From positions 27,303-91,302 of the forward strand of contig JAZNPK010000007.1 of NCBI GenBank assembly GCA_045589595.1: 64,000 nt of DNA, in the 5' to 3' direction. Each line of letters starts with the position of its first letter. The stretch's first letter is position 1. The position numbers and the translations under genes were made by a program. The notes under the pieces were generated by a model. The model was not told the DNA's origin. It was given only the letters and a program-made list of their open reading frames with translations, and made no database searches. This document shows, piece by piece, positions 42,005-50,347 of the stretch. This stretch comes from SIG77 sp045589595. GTDB taxonomy: Bacteria; Verrucomicrobiota; Lentisphaeria; Victivallales; UBA1829.

Positions 42005-44191
42005 ATGAGCATCACCATTTCACCCGATGGAAAACATTTTCATATTGCCACAGCCAATACATCCTACATTGCCAGTGTGGGAAAAACGGGGTACTTTGAC
42101 CACAATTATTACGGCGCAAAACTTTTTTGTGAGCCGGATGTTTTTCAGAATGCGCCGGATGGTTTCTGGGGCATCAGTTTCTGTCCGTACCGCGGCGACA
42201 ACGTAACGCTTGAGGCGCGGCATCTTGCTGCGCAGGAATGTACGACTTTCGCGCTGGGCGATTACCGGACTGCATCGGTGGCGGTGCGCGACAGCCTCGG
42301 CTGCAACACCACGGACCCGCAGTTTGTGTCTGCCCGCGTTTATTCCGGCAGACCGGAGATCGCGGATATGCCCTGCGCCCGGGTCAATGGCGATCCTTCG
42401 GTGGAAACGCTGGAAGTGACTTTGCGCGACCCCGCGACCGGGATCGAATATGTGCTGGATTATACGGTTTTTCCGGCGCAGGATTGTATTGTGCGGTCTA
42501 TGCTGATCCGGAACCCGACGGACCGTACTGCCGTGGTGGAACGCGCTATGAGTTTCTGTCTGGATCTTGAAAGCCGGGATCTTGATCTGATCCAGTGTCA
42601 GGGGACTTATGCACGGGAGCGTTACGGTTTTGAGCGTACTCCGCTTCATGCGGGGAATCAGGGATTTTTCAGCAGCCGTAATTCCAGCGGTGCCGATCAC
42701 AATCCGGCTTTCGCCCTCGCCGGACGGAACGCCACAGAGGATTCCGGCGATGTGTACGGCGCGTTTCTGATATACAGCGGCAGTTTCCGGGTGGATATCG
42801 AGGTGGATTCCTTCTGCAATACCCGCGTGATGGCAGGGATCGATCCCGATTCTTTTGAATGGACGCTGGAGCCGGGTGACTCGTTCCGCACGCCGGAGGC
42901 TGTTCTGACATTCTCCGCAGAGGGGATCGGCGGTATGAGCCGGAATTGTCACGATTTTCTGCGGGAACACCTGATCAGTCCCCGCTGGAGCCACGCGGAA
43001 CGCCCCATTCTCATCAACAACTGGGAAGGGACGGGGATGCAGTTCGACCGGGAAAAACTTCTTGCCATTGCAGCGGAAGGCGCGAAACTCGGCATGGATA
43101 TGTTTGTGCTGGACGACGGCTGGTTCGGACATCGTGATAACGACAGATCCAGTCTGGGCGACTGGTTTGTGTACGGGGAAAAAGTCGGCTCACTCCGGAC
43201 ACTGGCGGAGGAAGTCAATGCCATGGGGCTGAAGTTCGGTCTCTGGTTTGAACCGGAAATGATCTCGGAAGACAGCGAACTGCACAAGGCGCATCCGGAA
43301 TGGGTCTTTACCGCACCCGGCAGAGAACGGACCTACGGACGCCATCAGTGTGTGCTGAATATGGGGATGCCGGAAGTGGTGGACTATCTCTTTGATGTGA
43401 TCGCGAAGATCCTTGCGGATGTTCCGGTTTATTATATGAAGTGGGATATGAACCGTCAGCCGGCGGAGATCTGGAATCCGCTTCTGCCTGCATCCCGTCA
43501 GAAAGAGGCGTCCCACCGTTATGTGCTGGGCGTTTATGAACTGCACCGCAGACTGCTGGAACGGTTCCCCGATCTGCTGATCGAAGGCTGTTCGGGCGGC
43601 GGCGGCAGATTTGATGCCGGGATCCTTTATTACGCGCCCCAGATCTGGACCAGTGACAATACAGATGCGTTCAGCAGACTTTACATTCAGGGCGGCACTT
43701 CGCTGGTCTATCCGCTGTCTGCCCAGGGCGCTCATGTGACCGCCAATGCCAATGCGCCGCTGGAAGCGCGTTTCGCCGCCGCCATCGCCGGTACATTCGG
43801 ATACGAACTTGACCTGACCACCATGAGCGGGGAGATGCGTCAACAGGTCCCCGAACAGATCCGCCGGTTCCGGGCGATCCGGCATCTGGTGTCGGACGGA
43901 GATTTCTACCGTCTGCAGAATGTCTGGGAAGGTGACGGATGCCTGAATGTCTGGGAATTTTCCTCAAAAGACCGTCAGGAAGCGCTGATGATCAGTATTT
44001 GCAGCAAGCGTCTGCCCGGCAGCGGACGGCGGCGAATCCGTCTGCGCGGACTGGATCCGGAAAAGCAGTACAGACTGGAAAACAGCGACTTTGTCTGCAG
44101 CGGTGATTTTCTGATGAAAGTCGGTATCGCCCAACGCAATCTGTGTCGTGCGGGTGAGGCGGAGATCTGCCATTTCACTGCCATCGGATAA
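42005..44191 (+). CDS. GH36 alpha-galactosidase
   Basis: A 728-residue GH36 (clan GH-D) enzyme that frees terminal alpha-galactose from raffinose-type sugars. An N-terminal beta-supersandwich is followed by the catalytic barrel: MDMFVLDDGWFGHRDNDRSS, LGLKFGLWFEPEMI-like loop, the nucleophile aspartate in YYMKWDMNR, and the acid/base region IEGCSGGGGRFDAG and WTSDNTDAFSRL. No signal peptide, so probably cytoplasmic. GGAGCAG precedes ATG 42005. It lies 29 nt after uvrC and no terminator separates them; a weak AAACCG/CGGTTT stem with T residues lies about 30 nt after the stop. Confidence 0.92.
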   Translation: MSITISPDGKHFHIATANTSYIASVGKTGYFDHNYYGAKLFCEPDVFQNAPDGFWGISFCPYRGDNVTLEARHLAAQECTTFALGDYRTASVAVRDSLGCNTTDPQFVSARVYSGRPEIADMPCARVNGDPSVETLEVTLRDPATGIEYVLDYTVFPAQDCIVRSMLIRNPTDRTAVVERAMSFCLDLESRDLDLIQCQGTYARERYGFERTPLHAGNQGFFSSRNSSGADHNPAFALAGRNATEDSGDVYGAFLIYSGSFRVDIEVDSFCNTRVMAGIDPDSFEWTLEPGDSFRTPEAVLTFSAEGIGGMSRNCHDFLREHLISPRWSHAERPILINNWEGTGMQFDREKLLAIAAEGAKLGMDMFVLDDGWFGHRDNDRSSLGDWFVYGEKVGSLRTLAEEVNAMGLKFGLWFEPEMISEDSELHKAHPEWVFTAPGRERTYGRHQCVLNMGMPEVVDYLFDVIAKILADVPVYYMKWDMNRQPAEIWNPLLPASRQKEASHRYVLGVYELHRRLLERFPDLLIEGCSGGGGRFDAGILYYAPQIWTSDNTDAFSRLYIQGGTSLVYPLSAQGAHVTANANAPLEARFAAAIAGTFGYELDLTTMSGEMRQQVPEQIRRFRAIRHLVSDGDFYRLQNVWEGDGCLNVWEFSSKDRQEALMISICSKRLPGSGRRRIRLRGLDPEKQYRLENSDFVCSGDFLMKVGIAQRNLCRAGEAEICHFTAIG

Positions 44192-44239
44192 CGATAACAA
44201 AAAATTAATAAAAAAAGGGAAAAACCGCAGAAAAACGGT

Positions 44240-44267
44240 TTGATTTTTGATTTTGCGTGGATAAATT
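44240..44267 (+). promoter_or_regulatory. Candidate promoter of the ABC exporter operon
   Basis: TTGATT (44240-44245), 16-bp spacer, TAAATT (44262-44267). The -10 is weaker than at other promoters here. The first mini-ORF begins 47 nt after the predicted start, the usual leader length in this window. Confidence 0.5.
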
Positions 44268-44320
44268 AAGGTCAGACACGAGAATCACCAAAAAAGTCAA
44301 TGAATGACAAGGAGAGAAAA

Positions 44321-44401
44321 ATGGTGAAGATCCTGTATTCGTTTGATACGGCTCCGCTGCATTTGAATTATTTTTCCGGGGATACCGGTATTGCCGGTTG
44401 A
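44321..44401 (+). CDS. Mini-ORF in the exporter leader (26 aa)
   Basis: ATG 44321 follows a strong AAGGAGA site and opens 26 codons ending at TGA 44401. An in-frame ATG at 44300 would give 33 codons but lacks a site. The peptide starts MVKILYSFDTAPLHLN and ends in GDTGIAG; it has no cysteine and no recognised family. It may be a leader peptide that controls the downstream exporter. Being real depends on the ribosome site and promoter spacing only. Confidence 0.4.
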   Translation: MVKILYSFDTAPLHLNYFSGDTGIAG

Positions 44402-44562
44402 ATCAAGCAAAAAGGAACAGCAGAAAAACGGCATTGCTCTGTCATTTTTCATCGAACACCGAACGAACCGATCTATTCTGATCATACCCGTCAACTTTTC
44501 CCGCAGGCATTACAAACAGACCGATCGCATTTATTGTCATTGATCTTGTGGAGGTTATTCCG

Positions 44563-44646
44563 ATGACGCCAAACGAGAAATCATTTCAAATAGTTGTTGC
44601 CTTGTCCGCTCTGAACAATCCATCCGGAAAAAACAGGAGAGGATGA
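44563..44646 (+). CDS. Mini-ORF directly before the exporter (27 aa)
   Basis: ATG 44563 follows a GTGGAGG site at good spacing. The 27-codon frame starts MTPNEKSFQIVVALSAL and ends at TGA 44646, four bases before the exporter ATG. The exporter's own GGAGAGGA site lies inside the last codons, so reading this ORF would affect exporter initiation. It could be a coupling leader or a small exported peptide; no homologue is recognised. Confidence 0.45.
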   Translation: MTPNEKSFQIVVALSALNNPSGKNRRG

Positions 44647-44650
44647 TCTT

Positions 44651-46417
44651 ATGGGCTTCCGAAGATTTTTAAGTTTTATCCAGCCTTACATCGGCTTGTG
44701 TTTTATGTCCGGTGCCGCATTGCTGGTCTTTTCCGCAATGGGGATCCCGCTGCCCTGGTTTCTTCAGTTGATTATTGACCGGGGATTGGACAACCGGGGG
44801 CTGATGATCCTTCTGATCCTGGGGATCATCCTCACCTACTGTCTGCGCGAGATCTTTTTCTACATCAGCCATTACCTTTTCTATTACACGGGCGGGCGCA
44901 CCCTGTTCGGGGTCCGCATCAAACTGTTCAAACATCTCCAGAGTCTGTCGCTGCGTTTTTATCAGGAATACCGTACCGGTAAACTGATCTCCAACATTCT
45001 GACGGATGTGGACGGTCTGAACGGCATGATCTCCTCGGTTCTGGCGAATCTGGTGATCCACATGTTCACCATTGTCTGTATCGTGATCGCTCTGTTTGTG
45101 ATGAATCCGAAATTTTTCATTCTTCCGATCATCGTGATCGTGCTTCAGACGGCGAACTTCACCTATTACCGTATCAAGATGCGGAAAGAAGCCAAGATCC
45201 TCCGTGAAATGATGTCTGAAGTTTCAGCGAACCTGTCGGAAACGATCAACGGCATCAAGGTGGTCAAGTCCTTCGGGAAGGAACATTTTGAGAATCTGGA
45301 ATTTGCCCAGCGTCTGCGTCCGACCTTCGATAAGAGCCTGAATATCAATATGATGAGTGCCTATTCCTGGATCTGGGCGGAAGTCATCAATATCTCCTGT
45401 ATCGTTGCCCTGCTCTGGTTCGGCTCCATTGAAGTCAATAACGGCGAGATGACCGTTGGTAAACTGGTGGCTTATTACACCTACTTTTCCATGTTGACCG
45501 GTCCGATCAGTGCGCTGTCCAGTATGGCGAATGCCATCAGCAGCGGGATGGTCAGTGTGGAGCGTATCGGCAAACTGCTGGATGCGGTCCCGGAAGTGAA
45601 GCCGCCATCCAATCCCAAGACCATTGAAAATCCCCAGGGGCATCTGGAATTTGATGAAGTTTCCTTCGGTTACGAGCAGAAAAAAATGATCCTGCGGAAC
45701 TTTACGCTGGATGTGGCACCGGGTAAAAAAGTGGCGTTGGTCGGACCTTCCGGCAGCGGTAAATCCACCATTGCATCGCTGCTGATGCGGTTCTATGATG
45801 TGACTAACGGTTCGATCCGGATCGACAATGTGGACATCCGTGATATTTCCACGGAATCGCTCCGCAATACGGTGGGGATCGTGCTGCAGGATTCGTTCCT
45901 GTTCAGCGGGACCATTGAGGAGAATATCCGTTACGGCGTGACCAATGCCACCCATGAACAGGTGGTGGAGGCTGCAAAAATGGCGAATGCCCATGAGTTT
46001 ATCATCGAACAGCCGCTGGGATATAAATCACCGGTCGGCGAAAACGGTGTTATGCTGTCCGGCGGTCAGAAACAGCGTCTTGCCATCGCCCGTGCGATCC
46101 TGAAAAATCCTGCCGTTCTGATCCTTGACGAAGCGACCAGTGCGTTGGATACGGTTTCGGAGGCAGTGGTGCAGGAGGCGCTGGATGCTCTGATGGAAAA
46201 ACGGACCACGGTCATCATCGCCCACCGTCTTTCCACGGTCCGCAATGCGGATATGATCGTTGTGCTCAAGGACGGCAAAATCGCCCAGATGGGCTCTCAC
46301 GCTCAACTGCTGCAGGAAGGCGGCATCTACCGCGATCTTTACAGTCTGCAGCTGCGCGATACCAAAAATGCCAAAAGCGAACTGTTCGCAGTCGGCGAAT
46401 CGGAACACAGGGGGTGA
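44651..46417 (+). CDS. ABC exporter, MsbA/LmrA-type half transporter
   Basis: A 588-residue protein with a six-helix membrane domain (about 1-300) and an ATPase domain: Walker A LVGPSGSGKSTIASLL, Q-loop VLQDSFLFSG, signature LSGGQKQRLAIA, Walker B VLILDEATSALDT, H-loop IIAHRLSTV. There is no N-terminal C39 peptidase, so it is not a peptide-cleaving bacteriocin exporter. It works as a homodimer, moving lipids, glycolipids, peptides or drugs outwards. The HlyD-type adaptor begins 3 nt after the stop, which points to a type I-like export path rather than a simple lipid flippase. Confidence 0.88.
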   Translation: MGFRRFLSFIQPYIGLCFMSGAALLVFSAMGIPLPWFLQLIIDRGLDNRGLMILLILGIILTYCLREIFFYISHYLFYYTGGRTLFGVRIKLFKHLQSLSLRFYQEYRTGKLISNILTDVDGLNGMISSVLANLVIHMFTIVCIVIALFVMNPKFFILPIIVIVLQTANFTYYRIKMRKEAKILREMMSEVSANLSETINGIKVVKSFGKEHFENLEFAQRLRPTFDKSLNINMMSAYSWIWAEVINISCIVALLWFGSIEVNNGEMTVGKLVAYYTYFSMLTGPISALSSMANAISSGMVSVERIGKLLDAVPEVKPPSNPKTIENPQGHLEFDEVSFGYEQKKMILRNFTLDVAPGKKVALVGPSGSGKSTIASLLMRFYDVTNGSIRIDNVDIRDISTESLRNTVGIVLQDSFLFSGTIEENIRYGVTNATHEQVVEAAKMANAHEFIIEQPLGYKSPVGENGVMLSGGQKQRLAIARAILKNPAVLILDEATSALDTVSEAVVQEALDALMEKRTTVIIAHRLSTVRNADMIVVLKDGKIAQMGSHAQLLQEGGIYRDLYSLQLRDTKNAKSELFAVGESEHRG

Positions 46418-46420
46418 CGT

Positions 46421-47833
46421 ATGCATCAGCAAGTGTTCAAAAACAGTCTGCGTTCCAAGATCAAACTTTTTTCCTGGCTTATTATCAGTGCCCTGCTGAC
46501 CATTCCGCTGGTGGCGATCCTGCTGTACATCGTAAATGTGGATGACTCCATCATCTGTACCGGTACGGTGATCCCCCAGCACACTTATGATCTTGCCGCG
46601 AATTTTGACGGACCGGTGAAGGAACTGTATTTCCGGACAGGTGATCAGGTCAGAAAAGGTGATCTGATCGTGCAGATGGACGATACGGAATACCAGAATG
46701 AATTGCGGAAAGTGGAAGCCGCCATTACCATTCTGAAATCCGAACTGATGGTCAAAAAGAGCGAACTTTTTGTGCAGCTGGACAATACGGAACTGCTCAA
46801 TACCGCCCGGAAAGTTGAGGCGGCGATCCAGATCCTGAAATCGGAACTGCAGGTCAAAAAGAACGAGATCGATGTGCTGCTTCTGGAGCCGCTGCCCGAA
46901 AATTACCGTCACTCCGCACCCCGACTGGATGCCGCACTGGAAGCGGATAAAACTGCGCGCCAGAACCTCCAGAACTATAAAACCGTTCTGACAAAGATCG
47001 AGTTCAGTAAATACGAAAAAGAAGCCCGCGATGCCAGAGTGGAACGGGCGATCCGTGAAGAAAATGACCGGATCGTCAAACAGGGACTCGGCGTGAAGAT
47101 CATCGAAAAAGCCCGGAACGAAATGGGCGTGATCCGGAATCAGATCGCGGAAAAGGAAGTGGAACTTGCCATTCTGCGGAAACGGATCGAAGACCGCAGC
47201 CGCGCTTCCGCCATGGATACTGACGGCAAAAAAGAGCAGAACTCCGCCTCTGCCGGACTCGCGGTGAAGATCCGGGAAAAAGTGGAAAATGAATTGAAAG
47301 TGATCGAAGGACAGATCACGGAAAAAGAAGTGGAACTTGCCATTCTGCGGAAACGGATCGAAGATTGCAAGATCTCCGCCGTTGTGGACGGGACCATTCT
47401 GGAACTGCCCTGCAAACGCGCGAGATATGTGGACCGCGGCAAACCTGCCGTCATTATGGGCAGCCCGGAACTGACCGTGCGGGCGGAAGTCGATTCCCGG
47501 TTCATCCGCAAAGTCCGTCTGGGACAGGATGCGGAGATCTCCAGCGATATTTTCAGCCGTTTGCAGTATGGTCATTTTTATGCGGTGGTGGAAAAAATCA
47601 GCGAAGTCCCTCTGGAAAATACAACAAAATATCCCGTCTATCTCAGCCTCAACACGGAAGAATGTGATTTTAAAGTCGGGTCCAAAGCGGAAGTCCGGAT
47701 CATCACCGGTACCGCTCCGGCGATCTACGCGTTCCTGAACATCACAAAAGATGATGAAACAATGAAACGCCTTCAGGAAAAACGCCGCCGCGAGGCACAG
47801 AACAGAACAAAAACAGAACATTCCGGTAAATAA
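46421..47833 (+). CDS. HlyD-type periplasmic adaptor with duplicated coiled coil
   Basis: A 470-residue membrane-fusion protein. One N-terminal membrane segment (LFSWLIISALLTIPLVAILL) is followed by a split biotinyl-lipoyl half (DGPVKELYFRTGDQVRKGDL), a long heptad-rich hairpin (about 85-320), the return half (ISAVVDGTILELP), and a beta-barrel/C-terminal region ending in a charged tail. The coiled coil carries two internal duplications: DTEYQNELRKVEAAITILKS with DNTELLNTARKVEAAIQILK, and two copies of EKEVELAILRKRIED. It should bridge the exporter to an outer-membrane channel; no TolC gene is in the window. Confidence 0.85.
   Translation: MHQQVFKNSLRSKIKLFSWLIISALLTIPLVAILLYIVNVDDSIICTGTVIPQHTYDLAANFDGPVKELYFRTGDQVRKGDLIVQMDDTEYQNELRKVEAAITILKSELMVKKSELFVQLDNTELLNTARKVEAAIQILKSELQVKKNEIDVLLLEPLPENYRHSAPRLDAALEADKTARQNLQNYKTVLTKIEFSKYEKEARDARVERAIREENDRIVKQGLGVKIIEKARNEMGVIRNQIAEKEVELAILRKRIEDRSRASAMDTDGKKEQNSASAGLAVKIREKVENELKVIEGQITEKEVELAILRKRIEDCKISAVVDGTILELPCKRARYVDRGKPAVIMGSPELTVRAEVDSRFIRKVRLGQDAEISSDIFSRLQYGHFYAVVEKISEVPLENTTKYPVYLSLNTEECDFKVGSKAEVRIITGTAPAIYAFLNITKDDETMKRLQEKRRREAQNRTKTEHSGK
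47156..47364 (+). repeat. 38-bp direct repeat within the adaptor gene
   Basis: The same 38 bases occur at 47156-47193 and 47327-47364, a period of 171 bp or 57 codons, in frame. They encode EVELAILRKRIED in the coiled coil. Identity at the DNA level suggests a recent duplication or gene conversion. Confidence 0.9.
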
Positions 47834-47862
47834 TCGCAAACAACACGAAAGGAAAAACAGAA

Positions 47863-50259
47863 ATGCCCGAACCCACCCGCATCTCTCTGGATGGTGTCAA
47901 TTATGTATTTGGTGCCGACGGGTTCCCCGAATCCATCACCCTGGATGGTTTCAACGGAACCGTGATCCCTGCCGCAGGCAGAAATTTCAGCCGCATCAAG
48001 ATCCGCATGAGCGACGGCAGAAAACTTGTTCCGTACTGCATCGATGAACCGCTCCAAACTACGGATGAACGGGCGCTGGTTCTGGAATATCCGGAGATCC
48101 TCTGGAAAGATGAAGCGGGCAACGAAATCACCAATTTCCGCCTCTCTCTCCGGTACGAGCTCATGAGCCGCGGCCGCGCGTTCGTCAACGCGTTCTTCGT
48201 GGCAAATGATATGCACTCGCCCGATCTGGACGATTTCGCGCTCCATTTTGAATTTGAGACCGCCGACAGCGTTGAAACAAAATGGGCATTGACGCCCCGT
48301 CCCAAAGTCTTTGACGCCACCATGATCCAGTCCATGCGCTCCGGACGCGGTCTGGAACCCGGAGCGGGTACGCATGTGGAGAAAGAGATCATTCCGCTGG
48401 TCTCTGCAAATATCCGGAAAGCAAATGGGCAAACCGCTTATTTTGAAACATTTGTAGAAGGTGAAAATTATATTTCCGGCGACCTGGGCGACTGCGCTAC
48501 CGATGTCACCTGGCTGGAAAACGGCAATCTCCATACCACCTACGATTTCATCCGGGAACGCCCCTGCAAAAACAAACTCATGCAGCTCTGGCAGTGGCGC
48601 AATCAGTGGGGCTGGGTCCTCAAGACCGCCGACCGGGTCCGTCACAAACCGCCCTTCCACATGCACCACTATTTCGACAATTATGTCCGTTATCCCTCTG
48701 ATGACTGTCTGGAAAATCTCGCCCGTTCCGGCACGGATGTGCTGGTCCTCCACGAAAACTGGCGTCAGGATCTCCAGAACGACGGTACGCCCCACAATGT
48801 GAAAGAACTCAAACGCGTTGTGGCGAAAGCACACGATCTGGGAATGCGTGTCGCCCTTTACATCCGCGGCAGCGAGATCTCCTCGGCGGAAGGCGCTTGC
48901 AGCTGGTTCGACCGTTATCTCAAGAAGGATTGGGACGGTCTTTATATGGACTACGGCGGACCTTTCCACAACAGCGAACCGGATGAAGCTTTCCCCGGCG
49001 GCAGACTGCCCTTCAAAGGTTACCTGCTCCGCATGGAATCTCTCCGCAAACGGATCGGTAAAGGCGGTATTTTCTTCGGGCATACCGGCTTGAGTTTTTC
49101 CGCCATCGCTTACGGTGCCGGTATCATCGACGGCTTTGTGTCCGGCGAAGGGGAAGGCGGCGTTATGGTCCGCAGCCGTGCCCATCACGAATATTTCAGT
49201 ATGGCAACAGCCACCACCGGCACCATGTGGACCGGCGCATTTCCTGCCTATTCCACCGGCAAAATGCGGCCCTTCCTTGCGGCGACGGGTCAGTATCCGC
49301 ACAGTCCCCTCGGTGAACAGTTCAAGACCTGTTCCCTTGCTCATCCCCGGGAACCGGGCGTGAATGATATTGCGTTCAAGCCCATCTGGAAGATCTGGCG
49401 TTTCTTCCGGAACGAGATGGATATCAGCGTGCTGAACGATTACAACTCCAGCGATGTTTTCTCTGCGGCACCTGATACAGGACATTACCTGATGGTGTCT
49501 GCCGATAAAAAACGCGCACTCTTTATCGTGTCCAACTTTGCTGAAACGGAACAGTCTTTCACCGCCACTCTGAATCCGGCACTCTGCGGATTCGATCCCG
49601 CCGGCATGAAAGCGTACCGCCTCACGCCCACCGAAACAGAACCCGGCAAGGCTGTCCCTGTGGATGCCGGAACACTTTCCTTTGATTTCACTCTGGGCAA
49701 ATGGGATGTGGGTGCGATCTATTTTGAAACGGAAGACAGCGGTCTGATTGCGGAATTTGAAGCTCCTTACGCGCCGCTCTCCGCCGACAATCTGAACTAT
49801 CTGGCGTATCGGGAAGAACAGCGGAAACTCCGTTATGAGCCCGTTCCCGCAAAAGAAGTCTGGATGAGTCTTACCGTTCCCAACACAAATCTTTCCTATG
49901 AATATTCTCTGGCGTATGACCTGTATTACAACGCCATGGCTCTCTTTGAGATCATGGAAGACGGCACGAAGAAACGTCTTGGCTGGGTCTCACAGAAAGG
50001 ATTTGTTGCGGAAGAACCGCCCCCGGAAGATTATATCTGGCCCGATGTGATCTCGCCCCGCATCCCCCTGCACGAGATCCTCGGTCCCGGAGAACACTTT
50101 ATCGGTATCGAAAGCGTTCACTACGGCGGACCGTTCTACTCCTTCCTGTCGGCAGAACTGACAGATACGGCTGATGGTGCAAATCCCAGAACCGTTTACT
50201 TCCTCAACGAACTGGAACCGGAGCGCGAGTTCCTCCGCTGGAAAGTCAATATTATCTGA
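47863..50259 (+). CDS. Large putative glycoside hydrolase, family unassigned
   Basis: A 798-residue protein without a signal peptide. The N-terminal 250 residues look like a beta-sandwich. A probable TIM barrel follows: TDVLVLHENWRQDLQN, DLGMRVALYIRGSEI, KDWDGLYMDYGGPF, GKGGIFFGHTGLSFS, IDGFVSGEGEGG. Aspartate and glutamate at the strand ends (MDYGG, GEGEGG) are placed like glycosidase catalytic acids. C-terminal beta domains complete it. I cannot give a GH family. It begins 29 nt after the adaptor gene with GAAAGGA, so it may belong to the exporter operon and act on the exported or related sugar. Confidence 0.6.
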   Translation: MPEPTRISLDGVNYVFGADGFPESITLDGFNGTVIPAAGRNFSRIKIRMSDGRKLVPYCIDEPLQTTDERALVLEYPEILWKDEAGNEITNFRLSLRYELMSRGRAFVNAFFVANDMHSPDLDDFALHFEFETADSVETKWALTPRPKVFDATMIQSMRSGRGLEPGAGTHVEKEIIPLVSANIRKANGQTAYFETFVEGENYISGDLGDCATDVTWLENGNLHTTYDFIRERPCKNKLMQLWQWRNQWGWVLKTADRVRHKPPFHMHHYFDNYVRYPSDDCLENLARSGTDVLVLHENWRQDLQNDGTPHNVKELKRVVAKAHDLGMRVALYIRGSEISSAEGACSWFDRYLKKDWDGLYMDYGGPFHNSEPDEAFPGGRLPFKGYLLRMESLRKRIGKGGIFFGHTGLSFSAIAYGAGIIDGFVSGEGEGGVMVRSRAHHEYFSMATATTGTMWTGAFPAYSTGKMRPFLAATGQYPHSPLGEQFKTCSLAHPREPGVNDIAFKPIWKIWRFFRNEMDISVLNDYNSSDVFSAAPDTGHYLMVSADKKRALFIVSNFAETEQSFTATLNPALCGFDPAGMKAYRLTPTETEPGKAVPVDAGTLSFDFTLGKWDVGAIYFETEDSGLIAEFEAPYAPLSADNLNYLAYREEQRKLRYEPVPAKEVWMSLTVPNTNLSYEYSLAYDLYYNAMALFEIMEDGTKKRLGWVSQKGFVAEEPPPEDYIWPDVISPRIPLHEILGPGEHFIGIESVHYGGPFYSFLSAELTDTADGANPRTVYFLNELEPEREFLRWKVNII

Positions 50260-50285
50260 TCCCGACGGACAGATCTGAAAAGAAA

Positions 50286-50315
50286 ACCCGGCAGTTCCTG
50301 ATCGGACTGCCGGGT
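50286..50315. terminator. Bidirectional terminator between convergent genes
   Basis: A perfect ten-bp stem, ACCCGGCAGT / ACTGCCGGGT (50286-50295 with 50306-50315), with T residues on the plus side and A residues before it that become T on the minus strand. Confidence 0.85.
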
Positions 50316-50347
50316 ATTTTGTTGTATGGAAATGAGATGTTCCCGCT

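Larger units (their letters stand above)
44192..44650 (+). other. Long leader region of the ABC exporter operon
   Basis: A 459-base stretch without a normal-sized gene. It holds a promoter (44240), two mini-ORFs with good ribosome sites (44321 and 44563), and between them about 160 bases without convincing coding content, including repeated CGAAC words near 44455-44475 and a small ACCGG/CCGGT hairpin near 44384-44398. On the promoter spacing seen elsewhere in the window, the transcript should start near 44274, leaving about 375 nt before the exporter. Confidence 0.55.

Noticed and set aside
40263..42005. 580-codon minus-strand frame over cinA and uvrC
   Set aside because: It spans two well-recognised genes on the other strand and has shadow-type composition.
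46028..47839. 603-codon minus-strand frame over the exporter and adaptor genes
   Set aside because: Antisense to two convincing genes; the apparent repeats in it only mirror the adaptor's coiled-coil duplication.
47773..49485. 570-codon minus-strand frame over the large glycosidase-like gene
   Set aside because: Shadow composition, no start context, and the plus-strand gene has a good ribosome site and operon position.
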